Below, one piece after another: positions 7,985 to 15,125 of a stretch of 16,936 bases of DNA. The DNA is from DATBIO01 sp036556965. Lineage in GTDB: Bacteria > Acidobacteriota > Vicinamibacteria > Fen-336. Location of the stretch: NCBI GenBank assembly GCA_036556965.1, contig DATBIO010000216.1:1-16936 (forward strand), in the 5' to 3' direction. The notes under the pieces were generated by a model. That model worked only from the letters and a program-made list of their open reading frames with translations. It ran no database searches and was not told the origin of the DNA. The number at the start of each line of letters is the position of its first letter. The stretch's first letter is position 1. The position numbers and the translations under genes were made by a program.

Positions 7985-9340
7985 ATGGGGCGCACGGCGC
8001 AGGACGTCCTCGAGGAGATCCACCGCTCCGACGTGCAGAAGGTGAAGGTGGCGGTGGCCGACGTGGACGGGGTCCTCCGCGGGAAGTACATCCACAAGGA
8101 CAAGTTCCTCTCCGCCGCCCACGCGGGCTTCGGCTTCTGCAACGTGGTCTTCGGCTGGGACTCCGCCGACGCCTGCTACGACGGCGCCGCCTACACGGGC
8201 TGGCACACCGGCTACCCCGACGCCGTGGCCCGCATCGACCTCGCGACCTACCGCCGCGTGCCCTGGGAGGACGGCCTGCCCTTCTTCCTGGCCGACTTCG
8301 AGGACGGGGCGGGGGCCCCGCTGGCCGTCTGCCCGCGCCAGCTCCTGAAGCGCGTGGCCACGCGCGCGCGCGACCGCGGCCTCCACCCGCGCTGCGGCCT
8401 GGAGTTCGAGTGGTTCAACTTCAAGGAGACGCCGCAGTCGCTGGCCGACAAGGGCCACGCCCGCCCCCAGCCCATGACGCCCGGCATGTTCGGGTACTCG
8501 CTCCTGCGCGTGGCCCAGAACCGGCCGTTCTTCTCCGCGCTCATGGACGAGATGGCGGCCTTCGGCGTGCCCCTGGAGGGCCTGCACACGGAGACGGGCC
8601 CGGGCGTGCTGGAGGCGGCCATCCTCAACGCCGAGGCGCTGGAGGCGGCCGACCGCGGCGTGCTCTTCAAGACGGGGGTGAAGGAGATCGCCCAGCGCTT
8701 CGGGCTGATGCCGAGCTTCATGGCGAAGTGGAACAAGGACCTGCCCGGCTGCAGCGGCCACTGCCACCAGAGCCTCTGGGACGGCGAGCGCAACCTCTTC
8801 CACGACGAGTCGGCGCCCCACGGGATGAGCCGGCTCTTCCGCAGCTACGTGGCCGGCCTCCTGGAGACGCTGCCCGACCTCCTCGCCCTCTACGCGCCCA
8901 CCGTCAACAGCTACAAGCGGCTGGTGGAGGGCTTCTGGGCGCCCACCAAGCCCACCTGGGGCGTGGACAACCGCACCGTGGCCTTCCGCGTCATCCCCGG
9001 CGGGCCCAAGTCCACGCGCGTCGAGGTCCGCGTCACCGGCTCCGACATCAACCCCTACCTGGCCGTGGCCGCTTCGGTGGCCGCGGGGCTGTGGGGCATC
9101 GAGCGCGGACTCGACCTGAAGGCGCCTGCCGTGGAGGGCAGCGCCTACGACGCGCCCGGCGACCGGCTGCCCGTGAACCTCTACGAGGCCACGCGCCGCC
9201 TGGAAGGCTCGAAGGTGGCGCGCGAGCTGCTCGGCGACGCCTTCGTGGACCACTTCGTCTGCACGCGGCTGTGGGAGTGGCGGCAGTTCGAGCAGTCGGT
9301 GACCGACTGGGAGCTCAAGCGGTACTTCGAGATAATCTGA
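7985..9340 (+). CDS. Glutamine-synthetase-family gamma-glutamyl ligase
   Basis: This 451-residue enzyme belongs to the class I glutamine synthetase superfamily, which joins an amine to the gamma-carboxyl of glutamate using ATP. Conserved pieces are the GLEFEWFNF metal-binding strand (E140, E142), LHTETGPGVLEAAI (E203, E210), SGHCHQSLWD (H259, H261), NSYKRLVEGFWAPTKPTWGVDNR and VEVRVTGSDINPYLAVAA. The N-terminal FGWDSADACYDG resembles the lengsin-like branch rather than housekeeping GlnA. Y400 lies in an NLY context but lacks the LPPEE that follows the adenylylation site of regulated GlnA. It heads an operon with an alcohol and an aldehyde dehydrogenase, which suggests a catabolic role such as the gamma-glutamylethanolamide synthetase GlnA4 of Streptomyces. 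The superfamily is certain; the amine substrate is inference. Confidence 0.9.
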   Translation: MGRTAQDVLEEIHRSDVQKVKVAVADVDGVLRGKYIHKDKFLSAAHAGFGFCNVVFGWDSADACYDGAAYTGWHTGYPDAVARIDLATYRRVPWEDGLPFFLADFEDGAGAPLAVCPRQLLKRVATRARDRGLHPRCGLEFEWFNFKETPQSLADKGHARPQPMTPGMFGYSLLRVAQNRPFFSALMDEMAAFGVPLEGLHTETGPGVLEAAILNAEALEAADRGVLFKTGVKEIAQRFGLMPSFMAKWNKDLPGCSGHCHQSLWDGERNLFHDESAPHGMSRLFRSYVAGLLETLPDLLALYAPTVNSYKRLVEGFWAPTKPTWGVDNRTVAFRVIPGGPKSTRVEVRVTGSDINPYLAVAASVAAGLWGIERGLDLKAPAVEGSAYDAPGDRLPVNLYEATRRLEGSKVARELLGDAFVDHFVCTRLWEWRQFEQSVTDWELKRYFEII

Positions 9341-10479
9341 TGGCCCACCTCTTCTCCTTCCCCACCCTCATCCACTTCGGCCCCGGCGTGCGCCGCGAGC
9401 TGGCCGCCCACCTTGCCGCCCAGGAGCGAGGGCGGCCGCTGGTGGTGACGGACCGCGGCCTGGCCGCGCTCCCCCTCTTCTCCTCGCTGGTGGAGAGCCT
9501 GCGCGCGGGCGGCCTGGAGGCGGAGCCGTTCACGGGCGTGGCGGGCAATCCCACGAAGTCCCAGGTGGCGGCCGGCGTGGAGGCCTTCCGCGCGCACGGC
9601 GCGGACGCGATCGTGGGGGTGGGCGGCGGCGCCGCTCTGGACGTGGCCAAGGCCATCGCGCTGATGGCCCACCATCCCGGCGACCTCTTCGAGTACGAGG
9701 ACGGGCTGGACCGCCCGCGGCCCGTGGAGGGCGAGGTCCCGTACTGGGTGGCCGTGCCCACCACGTCGGGCACGGGCAGCGAGGTGGGGCGCAGCGCCGT
9801 GATCTCCGACGACCGCACGCGCGTGAAGAAGGTGATCTTCTCCCCGCGCCTGCTGGCGCGCGCCGTCTTCGCCGACCCCGAGGTGACGCTGGACCTGCCC
9901 GCGCCCGTCACCGCCGCCACCGGCCTCGACGCCCTCACGCACTGCATCGAGGCCTACCTGGCCAAGGACTACCACCCGATCTGCGACGGCATCGCGCTGG
10001 AGGGGCTGCGCCTCGGCGCGCGGGCCCTGGCCCGCTGCGTGGAGCAGCCCCGCGACCTGGAGGCGCGCAGCGAGATGATGATGGCGTCCATGATGGGCGC
10101 CATCGCCTTCCAGAAGGGGCTGGGCCTGGTGCACTCGCTGGCCCACGCGCTGTCCACGGCCGCCGACCTGCACCACGGCTACGCGAACGGGCTCATGATC
10201 GACCACGCCCTGCCCTTCAACGCCGAGTTCTCCGCCGGCCGCTTCCGGGTGATGGCGCAGGTGGTCGGCCTGGAGCCGCCCACGCCGGCCGCCTTCCTCG
10301 AGTGGGTGCGCGCCCTGAAGCGGCGCATCGGGATCCCCACCAGCCTCGCCCGGACGGAGGTGCCCCGCGACGTGGAGCTCCTCGCCACCCTCGCCCTCGG
10401 CGACACCTGTCACCTCAACAACCCGCGGCCCTGCACGCTGGAGGACTTCCGGCGGATCTACGAGCAGGCGTTTGCCTAG
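9340..10479 (+). CDS. Iron-containing alcohol dehydrogenase (group III)
   Basis: This 379-residue NAD(P)-dependent, metal-requiring alcohol dehydrogenase is full length for the family. Features are FGPGVRREL near the N-terminus, the nucleotide-binding GGGAALDVAK (95-104), the PTTSGTGSEVG segment (140-150), and metal ligands D197 and H201 (DALTH), H265 (LVHSLAH) and H279 (HHGYANG), spaced as in lactaldehyde reductase FucO. ATG 9340 shares one base with the preceding stop (TGATG), so translation is probably coupled to the ligase gene. In this operon it is expected to oxidise the hydroxyl of a gamma-glutamylated amino alcohol to an aldehyde, which the next gene product would oxidise further. The fold and metal site are clear; the substrate is inferred from context. 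Confidence 0.92.
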   Translation: MAHLFSFPTLIHFGPGVRRELAAHLAAQERGRPLVVTDRGLAALPLFSSLVESLRAGGLEAEPFTGVAGNPTKSQVAAGVEAFRAHGADAIVGVGGGAALDVAKAIALMAHHPGDLFEYEDGLDRPRPVEGEVPYWVAVPTTSGTGSEVGRSAVISDDRTRVKKVIFSPRLLARAVFADPEVTLDLPAPVTAATGLDALTHCIEAYLAKDYHPICDGIALEGLRLGARALARCVEQPRDLEARSEMMMASMMGAIAFQKGLGLVHSLAHALSTAADLHHGYANGLMIDHALPFNAEFSAGRFRVMAQVVGLEPPTPAAFLEWVRALKRRIGIPTSLARTEVPRDVELLATLALGDTCHLNNPRPCTLEDFRRIYEQAFA

Positions 10480-11842
10480 GATCGCCAATCCCGCCACCGG
10501 CGAGACCATCCGCGAGGTCGCGGAGGACGACGCGCGCGCGGTGGCCGCGAAGTACGGGCGTGCCCGCGCGGCCCAGCCCGCCTGGGCGGCGCGGCCCTAC
10601 GCGGAGCGGGCGGCCGCCCTGCGCGCTTTCCGGCAGCGGCTGGTGGACGACGCGGAGGCGCTCGCCCGCCTGCTGACCGGGGAGATGGGCAAGCCCGTCG
10701 TGCAGTCGCGCAACGAGCTCAAGGGCGTGCTCAAGCGCATCGACTTCTTCCTGGAGAAGACCGAGGGCGTGCTGGCGCCGGAGGAGGTGCACCGCCGCGG
10801 GGGCCTGGAGGAGACGGTCACGCACGAGCCCCTGGGCGTGGTGGCCAACGTCTCCGCCTGGAACTACCCCTACTTCGTGGGGGCGAACGTGTTCGTGCCC
10901 GCCCTCCTCACCGGCAACGCGGTGCTCTACAAGCCCTCGGAGTTCGCCACCCTCACGGGCCTGGCCATCGCGGAGCGCCTGGTCGCGAGCGGGGTGCCGG
11001 AGGACGTCTTCGTGCCCGTGGTGGGCGCGCGGGACACGGGCCAGGCCCTCGTGGAGCAGCCGGTGGACGGCGTCTTCTTCACGGGCTCCCACGCCACGGG
11101 CCAGGCCATCGCGCGCGCCCTGGCCGGCCGCCTCGTCCGCCTCCAGCTCGAGCTGGGAGGCAAGGACCCCGTCTACGTGGCGGACGACGTGGACGTGCCG
11201 AAGGCGGCGGCCTCGGTGGCGGAAGGCGCCTTCTACAACGCGGGCCAGAGCTGCTGCGCGGTGGAGCGCGTCTACGTGCACCGTGCCGTCCACGACGCGT
11301 TCCTGGAGGCCTTCGTGGCCGCGGTGCGCGCGTTCCCCGTGGGCGACCCCCTGGACCCGGGCACCATGATCGGCCCCCTGGCCCGCCCCGCCCAGCTCGC
11401 GGTGCTGGAGGGGCAGGTCCAGGACGCGGTGGCGAAGGGCGCGCGCGTGCTCTTGGGAGGGGCGCGCCTGGCCCGGCCCGGCGCCTACTTCGCACCCACG
11501 GTGGTGGCGGGGGCGGACCACTCCATGGAGCTCATGCGCGAGGAGAGCTTCGGCCCCGTCATCGGCGTGCAGGAGGTGGCGGACGACGACCATGCCCTGC
11601 GCCAGATGAACGACACGCGCTACGGCCTCACCGCCGCCGTCTACACGACGGACGCGGAGCGTGCGCGGCGCCTGCTCGCGCGCGTGCAGTCGGGGTCCGT
11701 GTACTGGAACTGCTGCGACCGCGTCAGCCCGCGCCTGCCCTGGACGGGCCGGCGCGACTCCGGCATGGGCAGCACGCTGGGCCTGGAGGGCATCCGCGCC
11801 TTCCTGCAGCCCAAGGCCTGGCACATGGTCGCCCCCGTCTGA
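10472..11842 (+). CDS. NAD(P)-dependent aldehyde dehydrogenase
   Basis: This 456-residue aldehyde dehydrogenase contains SAWNYPYFV, YKPSE, FFTGSHATG, the catalytic glutamate E227 (LELGGKDP) and the nucleophile C261 (GQSCCA). The two are 34 residues apart, the usual spacing. The C-terminal WNCCDRVSPRLPW and GRRDSGMG are a distinctive variant of the common PFGG region. TTG 10472 is taken as the start because it gives the usual N-terminal NPATGE; it overlaps the upstream gene by 8 bases. It is somewhat shorter than the typical 480-500 residues, mostly at the N-terminus. By position it should convert the aldehyde made by the iron alcohol dehydrogenase to a carboxylate. The family is certain; the substrate is inferred from the operon. 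Confidence 0.92.
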   Translation: MPRIANPATGETIREVAEDDARAVAAKYGRARAAQPAWAARPYAERAAALRAFRQRLVDDAEALARLLTGEMGKPVVQSRNELKGVLKRIDFFLEKTEGVLAPEEVHRRGGLEETVTHEPLGVVANVSAWNYPYFVGANVFVPALLTGNAVLYKPSEFATLTGLAIAERLVASGVPEDVFVPVVGARDTGQALVEQPVDGVFFTGSHATGQAIARALAGRLVRLQLELGGKDPVYVADDVDVPKAAASVAEGAFYNAGQSCCAVERVYVHRAVHDAFLEAFVAAVRAFPVGDPLDPGTMIGPLARPAQLAVLEGQVQDAVAKGARVLLGGARLARPGAYFAPTVVAGADHSMELMREESFGPVIGVQEVADDDHALRQMNDTRYGLTAAVYTTDAERARRLLARVQSGSVYWNCCDRVSPRLPWTGRRDSGMGSTLGLEGIRAFLQPKAWHMVAPV

Positions 11843-11945
11843 GGGGCCGCCACGAGCCCAGCGTGCATGATGTCCGCCGTGGACGGCCGTCGTGAAACGA
11901 CGCGCGCGGAAGGCCCCGTGGGCCTGGCCTGTCCGGCCTCCCTGC

Positions 11946-11951
11946 TACCGT
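11946..11951 (+). promoter_or_regulatory. Putative -10 box of the Fe-S nuclease gene (leaderless)
   Basis: TACCGT ends 7 bases before GTG 11959, with no Shine-Dalgarno in between. No good -35 is recognisable. It lies at the end of a 116-base intergenic region after the aldehyde dehydrogenase gene. Confidence 0.4.
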
Positions 11952-11958
11952 CCGTTCC

Positions 11959-12885
11959 GTGGCGACCGACTTCTCGTGGTCCATGTCGCGGCACGACACG
12001 TTCCAGACGTGCCGGCGCCGCTACTTCTACTCGTACTACGCGGCCCCCGAGGACCCGGAGATCCACCGGCTGAAGCGGCTCTCCGCGCTCCCCATGTGGG
12101 CGGGCAGCGTCGTGCACGAGACCATCGAGACCATCCTCAAGACGCGCGACGCCATCCCCGCGCCCGAGGAGCAGGAGGCCCTGATCCGGGCCGCGGTGCA
12201 CGAGCGCATGCTGGGCGACTGGCGCGACAGCGAGGGGGGCTCCCTGCGCTTCCGCCTCTTCGAGCACGAGTACGAGGTCGCGGTGGAGATGGAGGACAAG
12301 AAGATCGCGGTGGGCACGGTCATGCGCTCCCTGCGGAACTTCTTCCGCTCCGACCTGCTGCGCGAGGCCTTCGCCGCGGGGCGCGAGCGCTGGCTGACGG
12401 TGGAGGACCTCGTGTCCTTCGAGACGGAGGGCGTCCCCGTCTTCCTGCGCATGGACCTCGCCTTCCGCGACGGCGAGGGGCGCGTGGTCATCGTGGACTG
12501 GAAGACGGGGCGCGGCCAGGGCCGCTTCAACGAGGTGCAGGTGGCGGGCTACGCGCTCTACGCGGCGCACCAGGGCTGGGTGCAGGAGGCGGCGGAGATC
12601 CGCACCGAGCTCGCCTACCTCGCCATCCCCCGCTACGTGCGCCGGAGCGTGGACGGCCGCAAGCTCGACCACGCGCGCAACTTCATCGCCAAGAGCGCGC
12701 GCACCATGAAGGGGCTCCTCCACGACGCCGAGGCCAACGTCGCCCTGCTCGAGTCCTTCCCCATGGTCGAGCGGCCCCAGGTCTGCCGGCGCTGCAACTT
12801 CCGCCGCCTGTGCTTCCCGCGCCCGGCGGAGGCGGCGGAGGCCCGGACGGTCCCGCTGGCCGCCCTCAGCCCAGGTGCTTCTTGA
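11959..12885 (+). CDS. Stand-alone PD-(D/E)XK nuclease with Cas4/AddB-type Fe-S cluster motif
   Basis: This 308-residue protein is a single RecB-family nuclease domain. The N-terminal FSWSMSRHDTFQTCRRRYFY provides C18, the first iron-sulfur ligand. The active site has D166 (LRMDLAF), D180-x-K182 (VDWKTG) and the following Gln-containing helix EVQVAGYALYA. C276, C279 and C285 (CRRCNFRRLC) complete the C-x2-C-x5-C cluster. Both nuclease and cluster residues look complete, so it should be an active DNA exonuclease or end-processing enzyme. GTG 11959 is chosen over ATG 11983 because it keeps the FSWS segment common in this family. It is not next to cas genes, so calling it Cas4 is not justified. 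It overlaps the convergent hydrolase gene by 20 bases. Confidence 0.88.
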   Translation: MATDFSWSMSRHDTFQTCRRRYFYSYYAAPEDPEIHRLKRLSALPMWAGSVVHETIETILKTRDAIPAPEEQEALIRAAVHERMLGDWRDSEGGSLRFRLFEHEYEVAVEMEDKKIAVGTVMRSLRNFFRSDLLREAFAAGRERWLTVEDLVSFETEGVPVFLRMDLAFRDGEGRVVIVDWKTGRGQGRFNEVQVAGYALYAAHQGWVQEAAEIRTELAYLAIPRYVRRSVDGRKLDHARNFIAKSARTMKGLLHDAEANVALLESFPMVERPQVCRRCNFRRLCFPRPAEAAEARTVPLAALSPGAS

Positions 12886-13606
12886 GGAAAGCCACCGTGC
12901 GCGTCCACGCGTCCTGGGCCGCCTCCGCGCGGTAGCCGCCCCAGGGGTTGTTCGCGTTGGCGAAGGCGTGCCCGGCTCCCGGGTAGACCTTCACGTCCAC
13001 CGCCTTCCCTGCCTTGCGCATGGCCGCCTCGAAGGCGGCCACCTGCTCGGGTGACGGGCCCTTGTCCTCGCCCCCGAAGTTGCCCAGCACCGGCGCCGTG
13101 ATGCGGGCGATGGCCGCGGGGTCGGTGGGGGGCGCGCCGTAGTAGGCCACCGCCGCGCGCAGGCGCGGCTCCTCCGTGGCCAGGGCCAGGCTGTAGCGGC
13201 CGCCCATGCACCAGCCGAGCGCGGCGATGCGGTCCTTCTTCACGTCCGCCCTGCCGGCCAGGTGGTCGAAGGCCGCCCTCAGGTCGCGCAGCGCCTGGTC
13301 GGGAGGCAGGCCGGACATGAGCTGGTGCGCCTCCTCCTGCTTGTCCGTCACCTTCCCGCGGTAGAGGTCCACGGCGAGGGCGGCGTAGCCCTCGCGGCTG
13401 AGCGCCCGCGCCTGCTCCTTGACCCAGTCGTTCAGCCCCCACCACTCGTGGATCACGATCACGGCGGGGAACGGCCCCTTGCCCTCGGGGGCGGCGAGCC
13501 AGGCCGACACGGTGTCGGCGCCGCTCTTGAAGGTGACCGGCTGCTCGGCGGCGGAAAGGGGCAGCGCGGAGAGAACGACGAGCACGGCCAGCGTCGCGCG
13601 CATCAT
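12866..13606 (-). CDS. Periplasmic dienelactone hydrolase family protein
   Basis: This 246-residue alpha/beta hydrolase has a Sec signal peptide (MMRATLAVLVVLSALPLSAA, likely cut near residue 20), so it acts in the periplasm. Family features are IHEWWGLNDWVK, AVDLYRGK, the nucleophile elbow GWCMGG with C133, D181 (GGEDKG) and H213 (GAGHAFAN), which form the Cys-Asp-His triad of dienelactone hydrolases. The family hydrolyses lactones and esters; the natural substrate here is unknown. Two adjacent ATG codons (13606 and 13603) follow AGAGGAGGAGG, and either could serve; an upstream in-frame ATG near 13663 is unlikely because it would bury the signal peptide. It converges on the nuclease gene and diverges from ccmA. 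Confidence 0.9.
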   Translation of the reverse strand: MMRATLAVLVVLSALPLSAAEQPVTFKSGADTVSAWLAAPEGKGPFPAVIVIHEWWGLNDWVKEQARALSREGYAALAVDLYRGKVTDKQEEAHQLMSGLPPDQALRDLRAAFDHLAGRADVKKDRIAALGWCMGGRYSLALATEEPRLRAAVAYYGAPPTDPAAIARITAPVLGNFGGEDKGPSPEQVAAFEAAMRKAGKAVDVKVYPGAGHAFANANNPWGGYRAEAAQDAWTRTVAFLKKHLG

Positions 13607-13610
13607 GGGC

Positions 13611-13618
13611 CTCCTCCT
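13611..13618 (-). promoter_or_regulatory. Shine-Dalgarno site of the dienelactone hydrolase gene
   Basis: On the minus strand this reads AGGAGGAG just before GCCCATGATG. The strong purine run decides the start at the ATG pair (13606/13603) rather than further upstream. Confidence 0.8.
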
Positions 13619-13634
13619 CTGCGGACGAAGCCCC

Positions 13635-13663
13635 AGTGTGCCGCGCGCGCGCCGCCCCGGCAA
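13635..13663 (-). promoter_or_regulatory. Possible promoter of the dienelactone hydrolase gene
   Basis: On the minus strand, TTGCCG (13663-13658) and CACACT (13640-13635) are 17 bases apart, about 30 bases before the ATG. The -10 lacks the initial T, so this is only a plausible match. Confidence 0.35.
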
Positions 13664-13671
13664 GGCCAGGG

Positions 13672-13700
13672 TTGACGTGTCGCGCGGCCGGCACTAGGCT
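13672..13700 (+). promoter_or_regulatory. Probable sigma-70-type promoter of the ccm operon
   Basis: TTGACG (13672-13677) and TAGGCT (13695-13700) are exactly 17 bases apart. The predicted transcript start is about 13707, so the GTG at 13711 would follow a leader of only a few bases. This is the best promoter in the window. Confidence 0.6.
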
Positions 13701-13710
13701 GCCCGTTCGC

Positions 13711-14472
13711 GTGCACGAGGCTTCCCTCCCTCTGTCCGCCGAGGCTGGACCCCTGACCGAGTCCGGACCAGAAGCGGCGCCTGCCCTCGAGGCGCGTGGC
13801 CTCGGCCGCCGTTTCGGCCGGCGCTGGGCGCTGGCCGAAGTGTCGCTCCGGCTGGCCCCGGGGGAAGCCCTGCTGGTGGCGGGACGCAACGGCTCGGGCA
13901 AGTCCACGCTGCTGCGCGTGCTGGCCACCGCGCTGCGCCCGGACCGCGGCACCGGCGCCGCCTTCGGCTTCGACCTGGTGCGCGAGCGCGACGCCGTGCG
14001 CCGGCACTCGGCCCTGCTGGGCCACCAGGCCTTCACCTACGAGACGCTCACCGCCCTCGAGAACCTCCAGGTGGCGGCGCGCTTCCTGGGACGGGGGGCG
14101 GGCCGCGGCGACCTCCTCCCGCTGCTCGAGGAGGTGGGGCTGGCCGACCGCGCCGACGACGTGGTCTCCACCTTCTCCGCCGGCATGCGCAAGCGCCTGG
14201 CCCTGGCCCGCGTGCTGCTGCAGGACGCGCGGCTGGTGCTGCTGGACGAGCCCTACGGCACCCTCGACCCGCCGGGCTTCGTGTTCGTGGACCGGCTGGC
14301 GGAGGCCGTGCGCCGGCGGGGGGCCACCCTGGTCATGGCCACCCACCTGCTGGAGCGCGGGACGGCGCACTGCGACCAGGCCCTGCTCCTCGCCGAGGGA
14401 CGCCTGGCCTGGGGAGGACGCGCGGCCGACCTGCCGCGGGCGGCGCGTGCGGAGGGCCTCCAGGAATGCTGA
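13711..14472 (+). CDS. ccmA: Cytochrome c maturation ABC transporter ATP-binding protein CcmA
   Basis: This is the ATPase of the CcmABCD complex, which releases heme-loaded CcmE for cytochrome c assembly at the outer face of the inner membrane. It has 253 residues with Walker A GRNGSGKST (58-66), a variant signature FSAGMRKRLALAR (155-167) typical of CcmA in place of LSGGQ, Walker B LVLLDEPYGTLD (D179, E180) and the H-loop H212. GTG 13711 is chosen from the promoter at 13672-13700 and adds about 25 residues before the first conserved strand; a later start is possible. No Shine-Dalgarno is visible. It overlaps ccmB by 7 bases. Confidence 0.9.
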   Translation: MHEASLPLSAEAGPLTESGPEAAPALEARGLGRRFGRRWALAEVSLRLAPGEALLVAGRNGSGKSTLLRVLATALRPDRGTGAAFGFDLVRERDAVRRHSALLGHQAFTYETLTALENLQVAARFLGRGAGRGDLLPLLEEVGLADRADDVVSTFSAGMRKRLALARVLLQDARLVLLDEPYGTLDPPGFVFVDRLAEAVRRRGATLVMATHLLERGTAHCDQALLLAEGRLAWGGRAADLPRAARAEGLQEC

Positions 14473-15125
14473 GCGCGGCGCTGCGCAAGGAGGCGCTGCT
14501 GCAGTGGCGCGGGCTCGCCCGCACCCTGGCCGTGCTCGCCTTCGGGGGAACCGCCCTGCTCCTCTTCAGCTTCGCGGGCGGCCCGGACTCCGGGGCCCTG
14601 CGCGAGCAGGCGCCGGGCTACCTCTGGCTGGCCCTGCTCCTCTCCTCGACCCTGGCCCTGAGCGAGTCCTTCGACGGAGAGCAGGAGCAGCGCGCGCTGG
14701 AGGGGCTCCTGCTGCTCCCCGCCCCCGCCGCCGTCCTCTTCTATGGCAAGGCGCTGGCCAACCTCCTCCAGCTGGCCGCCCTGGGATCGGGCCTTCTCCC
14801 CATGGCCGTCGTGCTCTACGATATGCCTCTGCCGAGGCCGTGGACGCTCCTGGGCATCCTGGTCCTCGGCAGTGCGGGCCTGGCCGCTCCCGGGACACTC
14901 TACGCGGCGCTCAGCGCGCGGGCGCGGGCCAGGCAGACGCTCCTTCCGCTCCTGCTGTTTCCGTTGGTCGTGCCCGTCCTCGTGGCCTGCGTGAAGGCGA
15001 CCTCCCTCTCGGTGACCGGCGACCCCATGGGGCAGCTGCGCTCGTGGACGCTGCTCCTCGTCTGCTTCAACGCCGTGTACTGGCCCCTGTGCGGCCTGCT
15101 CTTCGACCGGGTGGTGGAGTCGTGA
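14466..15125 (+). CDS. ccmB: Cytochrome c maturation ABC transporter permease CcmB
   Basis: This 219-residue integral membrane protein has about six hydrophobic helices, the usual size and layout of CcmB. The segment SESFDGEQEQRALEGLLLLP after the second helix matches the conserved cytoplasmic loop of the family (normally E.D...G.LE.L). It forms the membrane part of the CcmA ATPase complex that frees holo-CcmE from CcmCD. ATG 14466 follows CCAGGA and overlaps the ccmA stop by 7 bases; its own stop overlaps the ccmC GTG by four. Confidence 0.9.
   Translation: MLSAALRKEALLQWRGLARTLAVLAFGGTALLLFSFAGGPDSGALREQAPGYLWLALLLSSTLALSESFDGEQEQRALEGLLLLPAPAAVLFYGKALANLLQLAALGSGLLPMAVVLYDMPLPRPWTLLGILVLGSAGLAAPGTLYAALSARARARQTLLPLLLFPLVVPVLVACVKATSLSVTGDPMGQLRSWTLLLVCFNAVYWPLCGLLFDRVVES

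Noticed and set aside
11911..11925. Hairpin AGGCCC-CGT-GGGCCT after the aldehyde dehydrogenase gene as a terminator
   Set aside because: The stem is only 6 pairs and no T run follows; such inverted repeats are expected by chance at this GC content. The nearby CGTCG/CGACG stem (11888-11902) is also too short.
11959..12885. Cas4 of a CRISPR system
   Set aside because: No repeat array and no other cas genes are present in the window; the Fe-S nuclease fold is shared by many non-CRISPR proteins.
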